From: Chrysomallon squamiferum
Taxonomy: Eukaryota; Mollusca; Gastropoda; Neomphalida; Peltospiridae
Reading direction: 5' to 3'
Length of the DNA: 27,500 bases
Assembly (NCBI GenBank): GCA_012295275.1
Contig: CM022676.1
Location: forward strand, 8,451,086 to 8,478,585
Shown here: positions 9,081 through 20,112 of the stretch, one piece after another
How the letters are laid out: the number at the start of each line of letters is the position of its first letter
Position numbering within the stretch: the first letter of the stretch is position 1
Position numbers and translations under genes: made by a program
The notes under the pieces: model-generated
Told to the model about the DNA's origin: nothing
The model's input: the letters and a program-made list of their open reading frames with translations, nothing else
Databases searched by the model: none

Positions 9081-10720
9081 TGAACAGCAAATGTTTGAAA
9101 TATAAGAAATACAGTTTACTATTTATATGGATTTTTCGTAAACATGAAATTTCACTTTAATACAAATCTAAGCCGCTCCGAATTTTTTTTAAAAATATTT
9201 CAGTATTGAGAAATGTTCTTAATTTAATCATTGTTGTTAAAAGCTAGACACATCACTGGTAAATTACATTTATTGAACGAGATAATAAAGTTTAATTAAA
9301 TCTGAATTATTAATAAAGATGAAGTTATAAGTATAATACTGCGATGTATTAAGTTATAAAAATAAGATTGGGTGCTCAAAACAACTTCTTTGTATCTGAT
9401 ATCGATTTTAATACAGTATGAAGTGTTTGAAAATCTAGAATTCCTTTTTTTATTTCTTATTTATTTATTTATTTATTATCTTTCTTTTTTTTTCTTTTTT
9501 TTACAGTAATAAAGGTTTAAAGTATTATATATGCTAAAGGTTTCCAAAATCTACATTTGCAGTTATTATCTTATAACATGTTTCAAGCATTATAACTAGT
9601 GTTCTGTACAATTCAAAATGTTGGAGAAATCTAGGATTACGTGGGGTTTTTAAAGGATAATAAATGTCTAAAAGATTACAATTATTTTTATATACAACTG
9701 AATTGTTTTAAAAATTAGAATTCAGTTTTTATCACAGTAATGCATTGTTTCAAGGATTATTGTTTTGTACAAGATGAAACGCTTATTATGTTTGAATTTC
9801 ATCGTAGTTCAGTGTCAAAGATGATGATAAATTACATTTTAAAATAACATATATGTTTCGTAAACTTTTTTACCCTTTGAATGATTTCTAATGTTAAAAA
9901 AAAAGTCAAAAATGAACAAACACATATTTTCCTAAGTTTACAGTAACATAACGATATCTTATCGATTCATATTATTAAATTACGTTTTACTGCATTATCA
10001 AACAGTTACAGAATTTAAAATATAGCTTATTATATGATATCGATGTATCTTAAATTACAGTTTTACAAAATTATAATCTATTTGATATTTTAAACTCAAA
10101 TTTCTCAGTACATTATTTAATTTCTGTCTTATGCAACACCAGAAATATCCAAATTTCAAAACATAATTATTGTTAATATAAAATATCTGTTCATTTTTAA
10201 CTACAGTTGTGTATAAGCGAACGTTTTTGCTTTTCTTAAGTTGCAGTATTATGAAATATTCGCAGAATAAAATAAATTTTACCTCAACGTAAACTGTCTA
10301 CACATTTTTAATTACATTGTCTGAAAATTAAATATTTTTGCTTTTATTACGTTCACAGTAATAAGAAATATTCTCATTATAGAATTTTAATTACTACGTA
10401 TTCATAACATAAAATCTTAAATATTTGCAGAATTTAGAATACACAATTTAACATAATGTAAAATATTTATGTATTTTGAACTGTAGATACCTAACAGTGG
10501 AAATGCTTTTGCTTTTTTGACTTTACAGTAATATGAAGCACGTTCAGTAATAAACCTTAAATATGGTTTAAATTAATATCAAGCCATTTATAGAATTCAA
10601 AACATAGTTTGCCCTAATGGAGAATATCTATACATTTTGAATTACAAGTTGAAAAGTGGACATTAATAAATGTCTTTGTTAGTGCTTAATTTAAAGAAAA
10701 AAAAAAAAAAAAAAGATTCA
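9081..10720 (+). repeat. AT-rich presumed intron with degenerate ~165-bp period repeats
   Basis: The stretch is unusually free of microsatellites. Recurring blocks of the form CATTTTTAATTAC..TTTTTGCTTTT..ACAGTAATA..GAAATATTC begin near 10192, 10303, 10472 and 10633. Related fragments occur earlier (9505-9620, 9720-9800). Two of the spacings are 169 and 161 bases; one is shorter, as after a deletion. No exon is supported. Confidence 0.5.
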
Positions 10721-11935
10721 ACATTCTCAGTTTAAAATGTCGAATACGTTTTAGAACAAAATCCTGCTGATTTGGAAATGCAGTATATATTGTGTATCTG
10801 TGGAAAAATGAACATACAGAGATTTTTTCAGTTCTTGTCCAAGTGTAACAAACAAACAGAAATTCATAGTTTGTATTACAGCTTTCCCAAATATTTCACA
10901 TTCATGGAGTTCAAATCAAACTTAGATTAAACTTGGCATCAAGCCTAATTACAATTTATCTTATAGCAAGATATCGATTTATTTTTGGTTTGAATTAAAA
11001 GTATTTATACGACTCATCCTATTAGAAATTAAAATAGAACTCACAGATTAAAACTCACAGATTACGTACACAGACTGATGTGCTTACTAATAATAGTTTA
11101 ATTCTGTGTTTAGCAGAACCTACGAACACATACATAAATACACATACACACACACACAGTATGTAGAGACATACAGACAGTGATTTCTTATTAGATACCC
11201 ATCAAGAGATGTGATTTGAAATGTAAATAATACCTCAATTTGTTCGCTACCTACACAAACACGCAATTTTCTAATTCTTATTCCTATCACTTTAGATATA
11301 AAGTTACAAGGAGATTGCAGAAAAAAGTTGTAGTAATACATGTATGTACGTATTTCATCTACATACACACACGCACCTATACACACGCATACATACAAGC
11401 CCAACATTTATACATATGTGCTAACGCATATACATAACCACACCTACATTCACGCAGACACGCACACACACACATACTACACATATATATTTGACTACGT
11501 ATTAAGCATACTTAGAGAAACTGATGCGAAAATGGTCCAAAGAAACTGAAAAACGTTTGCTGAGATCCTAAAACTGAAGCATAGCACTGAAAGATTATAA
11601 ATGAAAGATAACTGTAACAAATTAAAGTATTACTGCCGTCTGCTTCAAAATGAGAAAATACACGATGAATAATCTCTTCTTCTTCTTCTTCTTCTTTCTT
11701 TCTTTTCTTCTTCTTCATTTTTCTTCTGTGTGAAGCGATGCACCCACTCTTTAATCAAATTCACGTGCTTAACCTAATTTCTTTACAACAAATGATTTTA
11801 CTGAACTATTCTTGCTCAGAACGTAACCCTAGAGTGTACTTATTGTATATATTTATCCTCCGTGTTCGTCGTGTGTCAGATTATTTTATTACTAGTAACG
11901 TAATAACAGTAACTAATTATCTCACTTAGTGTTAC
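10721..11935. other. Non-coding AT-rich stretch with CA/CATA repeats
   Basis: It is unique AT-rich sequence to about 11115, then CA and CATA-type runs at 11120-11160 and 11340-11490, and (CTT)n near 11670-11715. Open frames around 11120-11550 are repeat readings. I see no gene. Confidence 0.65.
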
Positions 11936-11939
11936 TATA

Positions 11940-12240
11940 TAGCTCAATCACCGCAGTAATGTTAATGCGTTTGTTTACGAAACTACGTCATCAGTTTCTG
12001 AGGGTTAACGAACTAAGGTTCGGGAATCCGAACATTTCCGAATGTTTACGAATTCTGAAGAAGGTTTGTTTCGTGACATCTCGGGAAACAGACAGATGAT
12101 ATAAATGCCCGGCACATGAATACTTATAAATATTTTGTGTGCATCTGTTCGAAGCTGGTGTCATTTGTTTGCGCTGTTATACATAAATAAATGTAAACAG
12201 CATATTTGGTTTCATTGTAATAATGACGTCATAACAGTGA
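11940..12240. promoter_or_regulatory. Unique island with CRE-type sites and a small hairpin
   Basis: CTACGTCATC near 11982-11991 and a full CRE palindrome TGACGTCA at 12224-12231 flank a unique segment. That segment contains the inverted repeat GTTCGG-GAAT-CCGAAC at 12018-12033 and a TATA-like ATATAAAT near 12100. No coding exon follows. It is a possible enhancer or promoter of an unseen transcript. Confidence 0.25.
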
Positions 12241-12530
12241 CACAGATAATTTTCCCTTTTCATTTTTTTCTTTCTGATGTTTTCATCGTAAACATTGCTT
12301 CTATTTATGTCCTACTTTTGTCCTTTTTTTTCCTTTGACGTTAATATATTACATATTACAAATATATGAATTTGCTTAATGGAGTAATAATATGTAGATA
12401 TTTTATGAATATGTCAGTATATATTCATATAAGTTAAGATGCAGATACATACATATATACATAAACATACACATACATATACACAGAGGCACGCACTTAT
12501 ATTTAGCACAAAATCATTATTCTTTTTTCG

Positions 12531-12533
<3 letters not shown>

Positions 12534-12600
<67 letters not shown>
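12534..12600. repeat. (CT)n microsatellite
   Basis: A 67-base CT tract followed by (TTCC)n. It is complementary to the GA tract 13309-13406 about 700 bases downstream. Confidence 0.95.
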
Positions 12601-12601
<1 letters not shown>

Positions 12602-13103
12602 TCCTTCCTTCCTTCACATTAAAATATTCTATAGTATTTATTTCAACAATGATAATTTAACTATGAAAATCTATAGGATTTATCTTTTACAATAAATACT
12701 TAATTATTAATCGTAAGAAAATTGGTTTATTATTGTATTTTTTACTCAATAAATAAATTTTGAAACTAGGAAAATAATGAAGAAGTACGGAAAATTATAT
12801 TTTTAATCTGGTGTATGATTTGTGTTTAATTAACCAATCTTTCCAAGGACAAAGAAGAAAAAAATCTATTAATTTTATATTTATAAATAAATAATTCATA
12901 GTTACTGTGGCTGTGCAGCAATTAAACGAATTGAAAATTGATTTTTATTTATATAAAAATGGCAGCTATTCCAACCATTACATGTAGAATTATCAATACA
13001 TAAATAAATAAATAAATAAAATTGTAATATAAAATAAAATAGAATCATTTTGATTAGCATTTTATTGTCCAGATTTATTATCCTGCCTATTACAATTTTT
13101 GTT
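12601..13103. other. Unique AT-rich sequence, nothing identified
   Basis: Non-repetitive apart from (AAAT)n at about 13000-13019. No exon or RNA gene is supported. Confidence 0.6.
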
Positions 13104-13137
13104 ATGCAAATGACACTGACGTCATTACCATGGCAAC
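13104..13137 (+). promoter_or_regulatory. Compact octamer / CRE / X-box motif cluster
   Basis: In 34 bases there are a perfect POU octamer ATGCAAAT (13104-13111), a perfect CRE TGACGTCA (13117-13124), and ATTACCATGGCAAC (13124-13137), which matches the RFX X-box palindrome except at its first base. No exon is evident next to it; the following GA tract starts at 13309. Confidence 0.45.
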
Positions 13138-13302
13138 ATGTAAACTAGACTATATATAGAGTTGTTAATCGTGAAAATTATTATTACATTTCGAAGTCTA
13201 AGCTGTTATAGATTTTTCTGTTTCATGCAGTGTAGATAGAAATATTATGTCCTTAATATTAATATTTTAACAATTCTAGTTTTTTCTAATTCTGAATACT
13301 GG

Positions 13303-13408
<106 letters not shown>

Positions 13409-13409
13409 A

Positions 13410-13687
13410 CAACTGTTATTATTATTTTTACTAGTAGTACTGCTATTGGTATTACTACCACTGCTACTCTACTATTTTGTTATTGCTGCTACCATTATTA
13501 CTATTACTACTACTTCTACAACTATTAGTGCTATTACTAGTACGACTACAGCTACAGCTACTGTTACTGTTATTACTACTACTTTTACGACCGCTACTGC
13601 TATTATTAATATTACTACCACCACTACTATTACAACTACTACTACTTCTACTATAACTACTACTACTTCCACTAATATTACTACTAC

Positions 13688-13721
<34 letters not shown>

Positions 13722-13728
13722 GTTGTTG

Positions 13729-13760
<32 letters not shown>

Positions 13761-13800
13761 GGTGGTGGTGGTGGTGATGGTCGTGGTGGTGGTGGATTTG
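13410..13800 (+). repeat. Trinucleotide block ending in a graded (ATT)11(GTT)8(GGT)10 compound microsatellite
   Basis: A diverged ACT/ATT region runs to 13688. It is followed by ATT 13689-13721, GTT 13722-13745 and GGT 13746-13775, then GAT-GGT-CGT-GGT variants. Frame is kept through all three blocks, so they read Ile, Val and Gly runs, but nothing suggests that they are translated. The (GGT)10 part has G-quadruplex-forming potential. Confidence 0.9.
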
Positions 13801-14384
13801 AGATAGCTGCTGCATCAACAACGCTAATAGAATTTAATAAATGCATTCTGAACTACCTGCCTGTATAAAACAAATAATTATATACTGTTATATATACACA
13901 TACACACACACACACATACATACATACATACGTAAACATAGACTCACACATTTTTAAGATTGTCGTCATGCCAAACGGTAACGTCAGAGTAGGGGTGAAT
14001 AGGTGTCATACGTTCGAGTCTCGTCAGCGGCATCTGACGAGGTTTTGTGAGGTCGTGATTGGACCTAATGCTTTCCTGAATATTGTCTCTGCAAGGAGTC
14101 TAAGACACAGAATATTCAGCTCCGTCCATCCGTCCAGCCGTGCACACGTACACTTCCATATGAAATTGTGTATATATATGTGAAAACGGCCTTGAGATAG
14201 TAAAAACACAAAGTGTTTTCTAATCGAGTTTTCGTAATGGCTCGGCTGCCGCGTATAACGGAAATCGAAAGAGATTATTAGGCCCACGTTGTAATTGGTT
14301 TTCTTTGTAAGACATTTGTACAGATAATTGTAGCACAGGTATATATATACATATTGATATATATATTTTTTAAACGCTCCTGTC
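13801..14384. other. Mostly unique sequence, no gene supported
   Basis: There is a CA/CATA run at about 13897-13930, then unique sequence with scattered CpGs to about 14335. A tRNA B-box-like GTTCGAGTCTC lies at 14012-14022, but no matching A box or tRNA fold was found. Short open frames on both strands (about 14000-14280) have no recognisable product. Confidence 0.55.
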
Positions 14385-14495
14385 TATGTTATAAGGTTAT
14401 GCTATTTTGAATGTTCGTTATTATGTTATAAGGGTATGTTGTTTTGAATGCTCGTGTCTATGTTATAAGATTATGTTGTTTTGAATGCTAGTATC
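14385..14495 (+). repeat. 37-bp tandem repeat, three copies
   Basis: Copies start at 14385, 14422 and 14459 with TATGTTATAAG...TTTTGAATG. They differ by a few substitutions, and a partial copy may precede the first. Confidence 0.85.
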
Positions 14496-14568
14496 TGATT
14501 TATGTGTCTTTGTGATGAGAGTAGGTGTATGGTGTCGAAGGCGGAGTGATAGATGTTTGTGTGTTTAT

Positions 14569-15660
<1,092 letters not shown>

Positions 15661-15666
15661 TTGTAT

Positions 15667-16188
15667 TGGTGGTAATAGTATTAGTGGTAGTAATAGTATT
15701 AGTGGCAGTAATAGTATTAGTAATAGCATTAGTGGTAGTAATAGTATTAGTGGTAGTAATAGTATTAGTGGTAGTAATAGTATTAGTAATAGTATTAGTG
15801 GTAGTAATAGTATTAGTAATAGTATTAGTGGTAGTAATAGTATTAGTGGCAGTAATAGTATTAGTGGCAGTAATAGTATTAGTAATAGTATTAGTGGTAG
15901 TAATAGTATTAGTGGTAGTAATAGTATTAGTGGTAGTAATAGTATTAGTGGCAGTAATAGTATTAGTACTAGTATTAGTGGTAGTAATAGTATTAGTGGC
16001 AGTAATAGTATTAGTAATAGTATTAGTGGTAGTAATAGTATTAGTGGTAGTAATAGTATTAGTAATAGTATTAGTGGTAGTAATAGTATTAGTGGCAGTA
16101 ATAGTATTAGTAATAGTATTAGTGGTAGTAATAGTATTAGTGGTAGTAATAGTATTAGTAACAGTATTAGTGGTAGTAATAGTATTAG
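15667..16188 (+). repeat. Nested 18-bp/12-bp higher-order repeat array
   Basis: There are 23 units of 18 bp (GGTAGTAATAGTATTAGT, or GGC in place of GGT) and nine units of 12 bp (AATAGTATTAGT or variants). The 12-mer equals the end of the 18-mer. Unit lengths are multiples of three, so one frame stays open for about 200 codons of V-V-V-I-V-L / V-I-V-L. I regard this as repeat geometry, not a protein. The block order is given in the findings. Confidence 0.93.
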
Positions 16189-16560
16189 TAATAGTAATAG
16201 TAATAGCAGTGGTTTTAAGAGTAATAGTCGTTGTAATAGTGGCGGTAGTGGTAATAGTAATAACTGTAGTATGATAACAGCATTGACTGAAGTAGTATTA
16301 GTTACTATCGTAATTCTTTTAATAGTATCTCTATATTTAATTATAGCACTATTTTTTCTTTTAAATACAATAACACAGCATACGTTTTGTTTCTCCTTTG
16401 TTTTCCTCCTTTCTTCTGTTCTTCAGTCTCTCCGTTTTTTACCCTGATTGCCAAGACTGTGTTTAGTTCCAGTAATATTTAGTTTATGTGTTTTTACATA
16501 CAGAATAAGTTGAATGTATGATAACGAACGGGTCAGTAGAAAAATAAATAAAAATAAAAT
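16189..16560. other. Diverged TAG repeats then unique T-rich sequence
   Basis: Irregular GTA/ATA trinucleotides continue to about 16310. T-rich unique sequence follows. No exon is seen. Confidence 0.6.
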
Positions 16561-16574
16561 TAAACTGAATAAAT

Positions 16575-16665
16575 AAAAAATATATATATATAGATATAGA
16601 TATATAGATATAGATAGATAAATAAAAATAGAGATAGATAGATAGAAATATAGATAAATAAAAAA

Positions 16666-16696
<31 letters not shown>

Positions 16697-16713
16697 GATA
16701 AATAAATAAAAAT

Positions 16714-16769
<56 letters not shown>

Positions 16770-16797
16770 ATAGATAGATTGATAAATAAATAAAAAT

Positions 16798-16829
<32 letters not shown>

Positions 16830-16830
16830 C
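16575..16830. repeat. (GATA)n / (GACA)n / (AAAT)n block
   Basis: TAGA repeats run at about 16610-16795, interleaved with AAAT. They end in (GACA)n near 16806-16828. The long minus-strand open frame over it is a repeat reading (Tyr-Leu-Ser-Ile runs). Confidence 0.9.
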
Positions 16831-16928
16831 TATATAAATAAATAAAAGAATTACAAACAAGTGGACAAAGAACAACAACAAAAAAAATCCTTTACCAGAA
16901 GCAGCAGTCATTCAAATATTTTCATTCT

Positions 16929-17010
16929 GTTACTTATTTACTAAAATGATGTTAAACTGTCGACATTTTGTTACTTATTTACTAAAATGATGTTAAACTG
17001 TCGACATTTT
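16929..17010 (+). repeat. Perfect 41-bp tandem duplication
   Basis: Positions 16929-16969 and 16970-17010 are identical (GTTACTTATTTACTAAAATG to TCGACATTTT). There are two copies only, not a low-complexity motif, with no divergence, so the duplication is recent. Confidence 0.95.
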
Positions 17011-17665
17011 TACGCCAACGCGTTTTTCACTTCAACGTCTTCCAAGTCTTATCTTTGCTAACCCAATATTATTTTTAAAATGAGCTTATTTTTTGTTTGT
17101 GCCATGTCTGGGATATAATTAAATTATCAGTGAGCTGTTGAAATGGCAAATGTCTAACAGATCTTTTTTTTATATTCTTTGCTTTCAAAGAATTTGTCTT
17201 TTGACTTTCATTCGCCCTAGGCGCGGTTGTTTCCAAGATCGATGCTTAGTGACGTCTTTTTGCTGGATATTTATTTGTTTGTTTGTTTCCTTCAATGATT
17301 TGTTCATTCATTAATATGTGTATATATATATTAATTAATTAATTTTATTTATTCAGTTTTGAGCTGTTTCCTCTCTTGCGCTCTATATTCATCCTTTCAT
17401 TCGTCCTTTATTCTGTCTATCATATATCCTTCCATTGACCCTGACATTTCTTACATCAGCCAGTCCGGTAATAAAAAAATAAATAAATAAATAAACAAAC
17501 AAACAAACAAACAAACAAACAAACAAACAAACAAATTAATTAACTCTGTATATTTCCATCCATATATCCATCTTCCATCCATTTTATAAACAAGCTTCTT
17601 TTCTTTCTTAATAAATAGAACAAAAAAAAGAATTTTTTTTTGTTTTTTTTGGTTCTTTTTCTAAA
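17011..17665. other. Unique sequence and (AAAT)/(AAAC) repeats, no gene
   Basis: The stretch 17011-17460 is unique. (AAAT)n(AAAC)n runs at 17467-17535. T-rich sequence precedes the next candidate. Confidence 0.6.
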
Positions 17666-17779
17666 ATGGTGGAAAATAATAAGAAACAGCGGTCCATTAC
17701 AGGAAATCCTGTTGGTTTTGATTTCAGCTATTTAGAAAAGGTCACTGCGTACTCCACGACGGTCCCCTGGGTTCGGTAG
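17666..17779 (+). CDS. Possible short coding segment (unknown product)
   Basis: An ATG with A at -3 and G at +4 opens 37 codons (MVENNKKQRSITGNPVGFDF then SYLEK...) to a TAG. The sequence is non-repetitive with mixed codons and sits in an otherwise repeat-rich area. It could be a first coding exon, but the nearest GT after SYLEK (GTCACT) is a poor donor. It could equally be chance. I do not recognise a family. Confidence 0.18.
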   Translation: MVENNKKQRSITGNPVGFDFSYLEKVTAYSTTVPWVR

Positions 17780-17927
17780 TTTCCGCCGCTGATTGGCACT
17801 GACACATCGGCACATCTCGTAAAATGAGAACTTAAGCCTTGTCAATGCTGCGTATCTGCTGATAACCATTTGTTGTTTTTCGTTCAGGGCCGATTCCAGA
17901 ATCTATTAAAGGGGAGGCTGATATATA

Positions 17928-17965
<38 letters not shown>

Positions 17966-17967
17966 GA

Positions 17968-18024
<57 letters not shown>

Positions 18025-18070
18025 TGCTGTTGATGTTGTTCTTATTGAGGCAATAACTGCTATAATCATA
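17780..18070. repeat. Unique segment then (TA)n and (ATT)n
   Basis: The stretch 17780-17920 is unique with some CpG. (TA)n lies at about 17934-17961 and (ATT)n at about 17970-18023. Confidence 0.8.
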
Positions 18071-18350
18071 TGTTGACTACTACGACTACTACTAGCTCTA
18101 CCAATACTACTGTTACTATTACTAATAGTAATAACGCTATTGCTACTAATACTACTATTACTCGAAACTACTTGTACTATTTCTGCTACTAATACTATTA
18201 CTATTACAACTATTACTTTACTACTAGTTTAGTGCTACTGCTATTACTACCACTATTATAACACTACTACAACTGCTACTAAAACTTTTATCATCATCGT
18301 TATTATTATCATTATTATTATTATTATTATTATCATCATTGTCATCATCA

Positions 18351-18417
<67 letters not shown>
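18071..18417. repeat. Diverged ACT/ATT trinucleotide region ending in long (ATT)n
   Basis: Irregular ACT/ATT/GCT trinucleotides run to about 18290, then (ATT)/(ATC) tracts, with a nearly pure (ATT)n of about 65 bases to 18417. Confidence 0.85.
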
Positions 18418-18418
<1 letters not shown>

Positions 18419-18570
18419 TGTTTCATTCTTTTTTTCTTTTTTTATTTACTTACTTATCTATTCAAATAATAATTTAAAAATACATAAAAGAAACTCCGTC
18501 TAGAAACTAAAAATCTCATTAACATTATCTCTGTTTTATATTCCTGTCTGCAATAAACATATCTAAATTA

Positions 18571-18598
18571 AACACTGTGTCTTTTATGTCACAGTGTT
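18571..18598 (+). other. Short perfect hairpin
   Basis: AACACTGTG (18571-18579) and CACAGTGTT (18590-18598) form a 9-bp stem with a 10-base loop. It lies about 15 bases downstream of an AATAAA at 18552-18557. It does not match the histone 3' stem-loop. Confidence 0.5.
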
Positions 18599-18864
18599 CT
18601 AAATGTATGCTGTGTCATTTACTGTCAGACATGAATACTGCAACATTCTTCTACTCATTAAAGCAGTTTCTAAGTTAATAGCATCTATTTTTAATTCCCC
18701 TATTATTTCTACGAATGTGTGTGTTTTTGTGTGTGTTCATTTATGTTTGTGTTTTATGTATGTGTGTGTCAATACATATGCACACCCACTCATAAACATA
18801 CAAACAAATTAGAAAAATGTTTTTATATTATTCACGGTGTTTCAGTGTGTATTTTCCTCTGTAA

Positions 18865-18871
<7 letters not shown>

Positions 18872-18956
<85 letters not shown>

Positions 18957-19063
18957 CTCTCGATCTCTCTCTCTCTTTATCTCTCTCTCTCACTCTGTCT
19001 CTCTCTCTCTCTCTTTTTCTCTCTCTCACACTTTCTTTCTCACTCTTAATCTAGTTCTCACTC

Positions 19064-19123
<60 letters not shown>

Positions 19124-19177
19124 TCGTTTTCTCTGTATCACTCTCACTATCTCGTTCTCTCTCTCACTATCTCGTTC

Positions 19178-19228
<51 letters not shown>

Positions 19229-19275
19229 CTCTCACTCTTTCTGTCTCTCTCTCACTCTCTCTCTCACTATCTCGT

Positions 19276-19357
<82 letters not shown>
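18872..19357. repeat. Large CT-rich satellite block ending in (CA)n
   Basis: A pure (TC)n of 82 bases lies at 18872-18953. Interrupted CT sequence with CACT/CGTT variants follows, then a second pure stretch at 19067-19117, more interrupted CT to 19308, and (CA)n at 19309-19357. Open frames across it on both strands are Ser-Leu or Arg-Glu repeat readings. Confidence 0.95.
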
Positions 19358-19361
<4 letters not shown>

Positions 19362-19379
19362 TATTTCTCGTTGTCTCTG

Positions 19380-19620
19380 CTCTGTGCTGTACGCGCCCTG
19401 ACTCGCTGATTGCTACGACTCGGTGCAGCTGAGTTTCTCACAGTCAGCTGTGTAATACTCGTTAACGATCCGCAAACACGTCTCTGATCCCGTTAATTCA
19501 CCTCGTCGTGGCCCACTCATCCGTCTTCCTGGCGTCGTCGTCGTCGGCAGAATGGAAATGGCCGCCGCAGAGGGGACGGGAATGAACTGTGACGACGTTG
19601 CCATGACGAAGCCGGATTTT
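19380..19620. promoter_or_regulatory. GC/CpG-rich island with divergent candidate first coding exons
   Basis: This is the most GC- and CpG-rich stretch of the window. On the minus strand the ATG at 19604-19602 (context GTCATGG) opens MATSSQFIPVPSAAAISILP and continues non-repetitively for about 30 codons more to a possible donor GAG|GTGAAT near 19500. On the plus strand the ATG at 19552 (context AGAATGG) opens MEMAAAEGTGMNCDDVAMTK and reads about 39 codons to TAG. Only one of these, or neither, may be real. GTTGCCATGACG inside resembles half an X-box. I cannot name a product. Confidence 0.3.
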
Positions 19621-19711
19621 CATTACTCTCTGTTTGTGTGTCTGTGTGTCTGTGTGTATCTTCCAGTCTAGATATTTCTCTAAATCTCTGTTTCAGTGTG
19701 TGGGTGCATGC

Positions 19712-19775
<64 letters not shown>

Positions 19776-20058
19776 CTTGTGTAACATTTTATACAAGTGT
19801 GTGTATTTAGGAATAAATATTTATGTATATATGGATGTATTGATGGATGAATGTAGATGAATGTACGGATGTATGTGCGAATGTATGTAGCCACACATGT
19901 ATATATTGTATATAATGTATGTAAGGATATATATATATAAACATATTGAAAGAAAAGATAGAAAGTTAACAAAGAGATTTACAGAGAAAGAAAAAGAAAG
20001 ACCGAGAAAAATGAGCGATATATACATATATATGAACACACACACACACACACATACT
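19621..20058. repeat. (GT)n and ATG/TA repeats
   Basis: (GT)n of about 54 bases lies at 19717-19771, then GTATGGAT-type sequence and TA runs, GA-rich sequence at 19950-20010, and (CA)n at 20038-20053. No gene. Confidence 0.85.
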
Positions 20059-20112
20059 TGTTTACTTATATCTTTCTCTGAACATACTCGGTAAACTTGT
20101 TTACATGTTTAC
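20059..20112. promoter_or_regulatory. Cluster of forkhead-type motifs
   Basis: TGTTTAC occurs at 20059-20065, 20098-20104 and 20106-20112. The inverted core GTAAAC lies at 20091-20096, forming GTAAACTTGTTTAC. Forkhead proteins bind RTAAAYA, which is the complement of this. The AT-rich background makes single hits common; four in 54 bases is the point. Confidence 0.25.

Noticed and set aside
14012-14022. tRNA/SINE B box (GTTCGAGTCTC)
   Set aside because: No A box at the expected distance and no cloverleaf could be drawn. There is no poly(A) or repeat tail of a cephalopod SINE type nearby.
15666-16274. 202-codon hydrophobic protein (Val/Ile/Leu repeats)
   Set aside because: The repeat units are multiples of three without stops, so the open frame is automatic. 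No start context, promoter or non-repeat flank supports translation.
18719-19441. Ser-Leu or Arg-Glu repeat proteins on both strands
   Set aside because: Direct translation of CT/GA satellite sequence.
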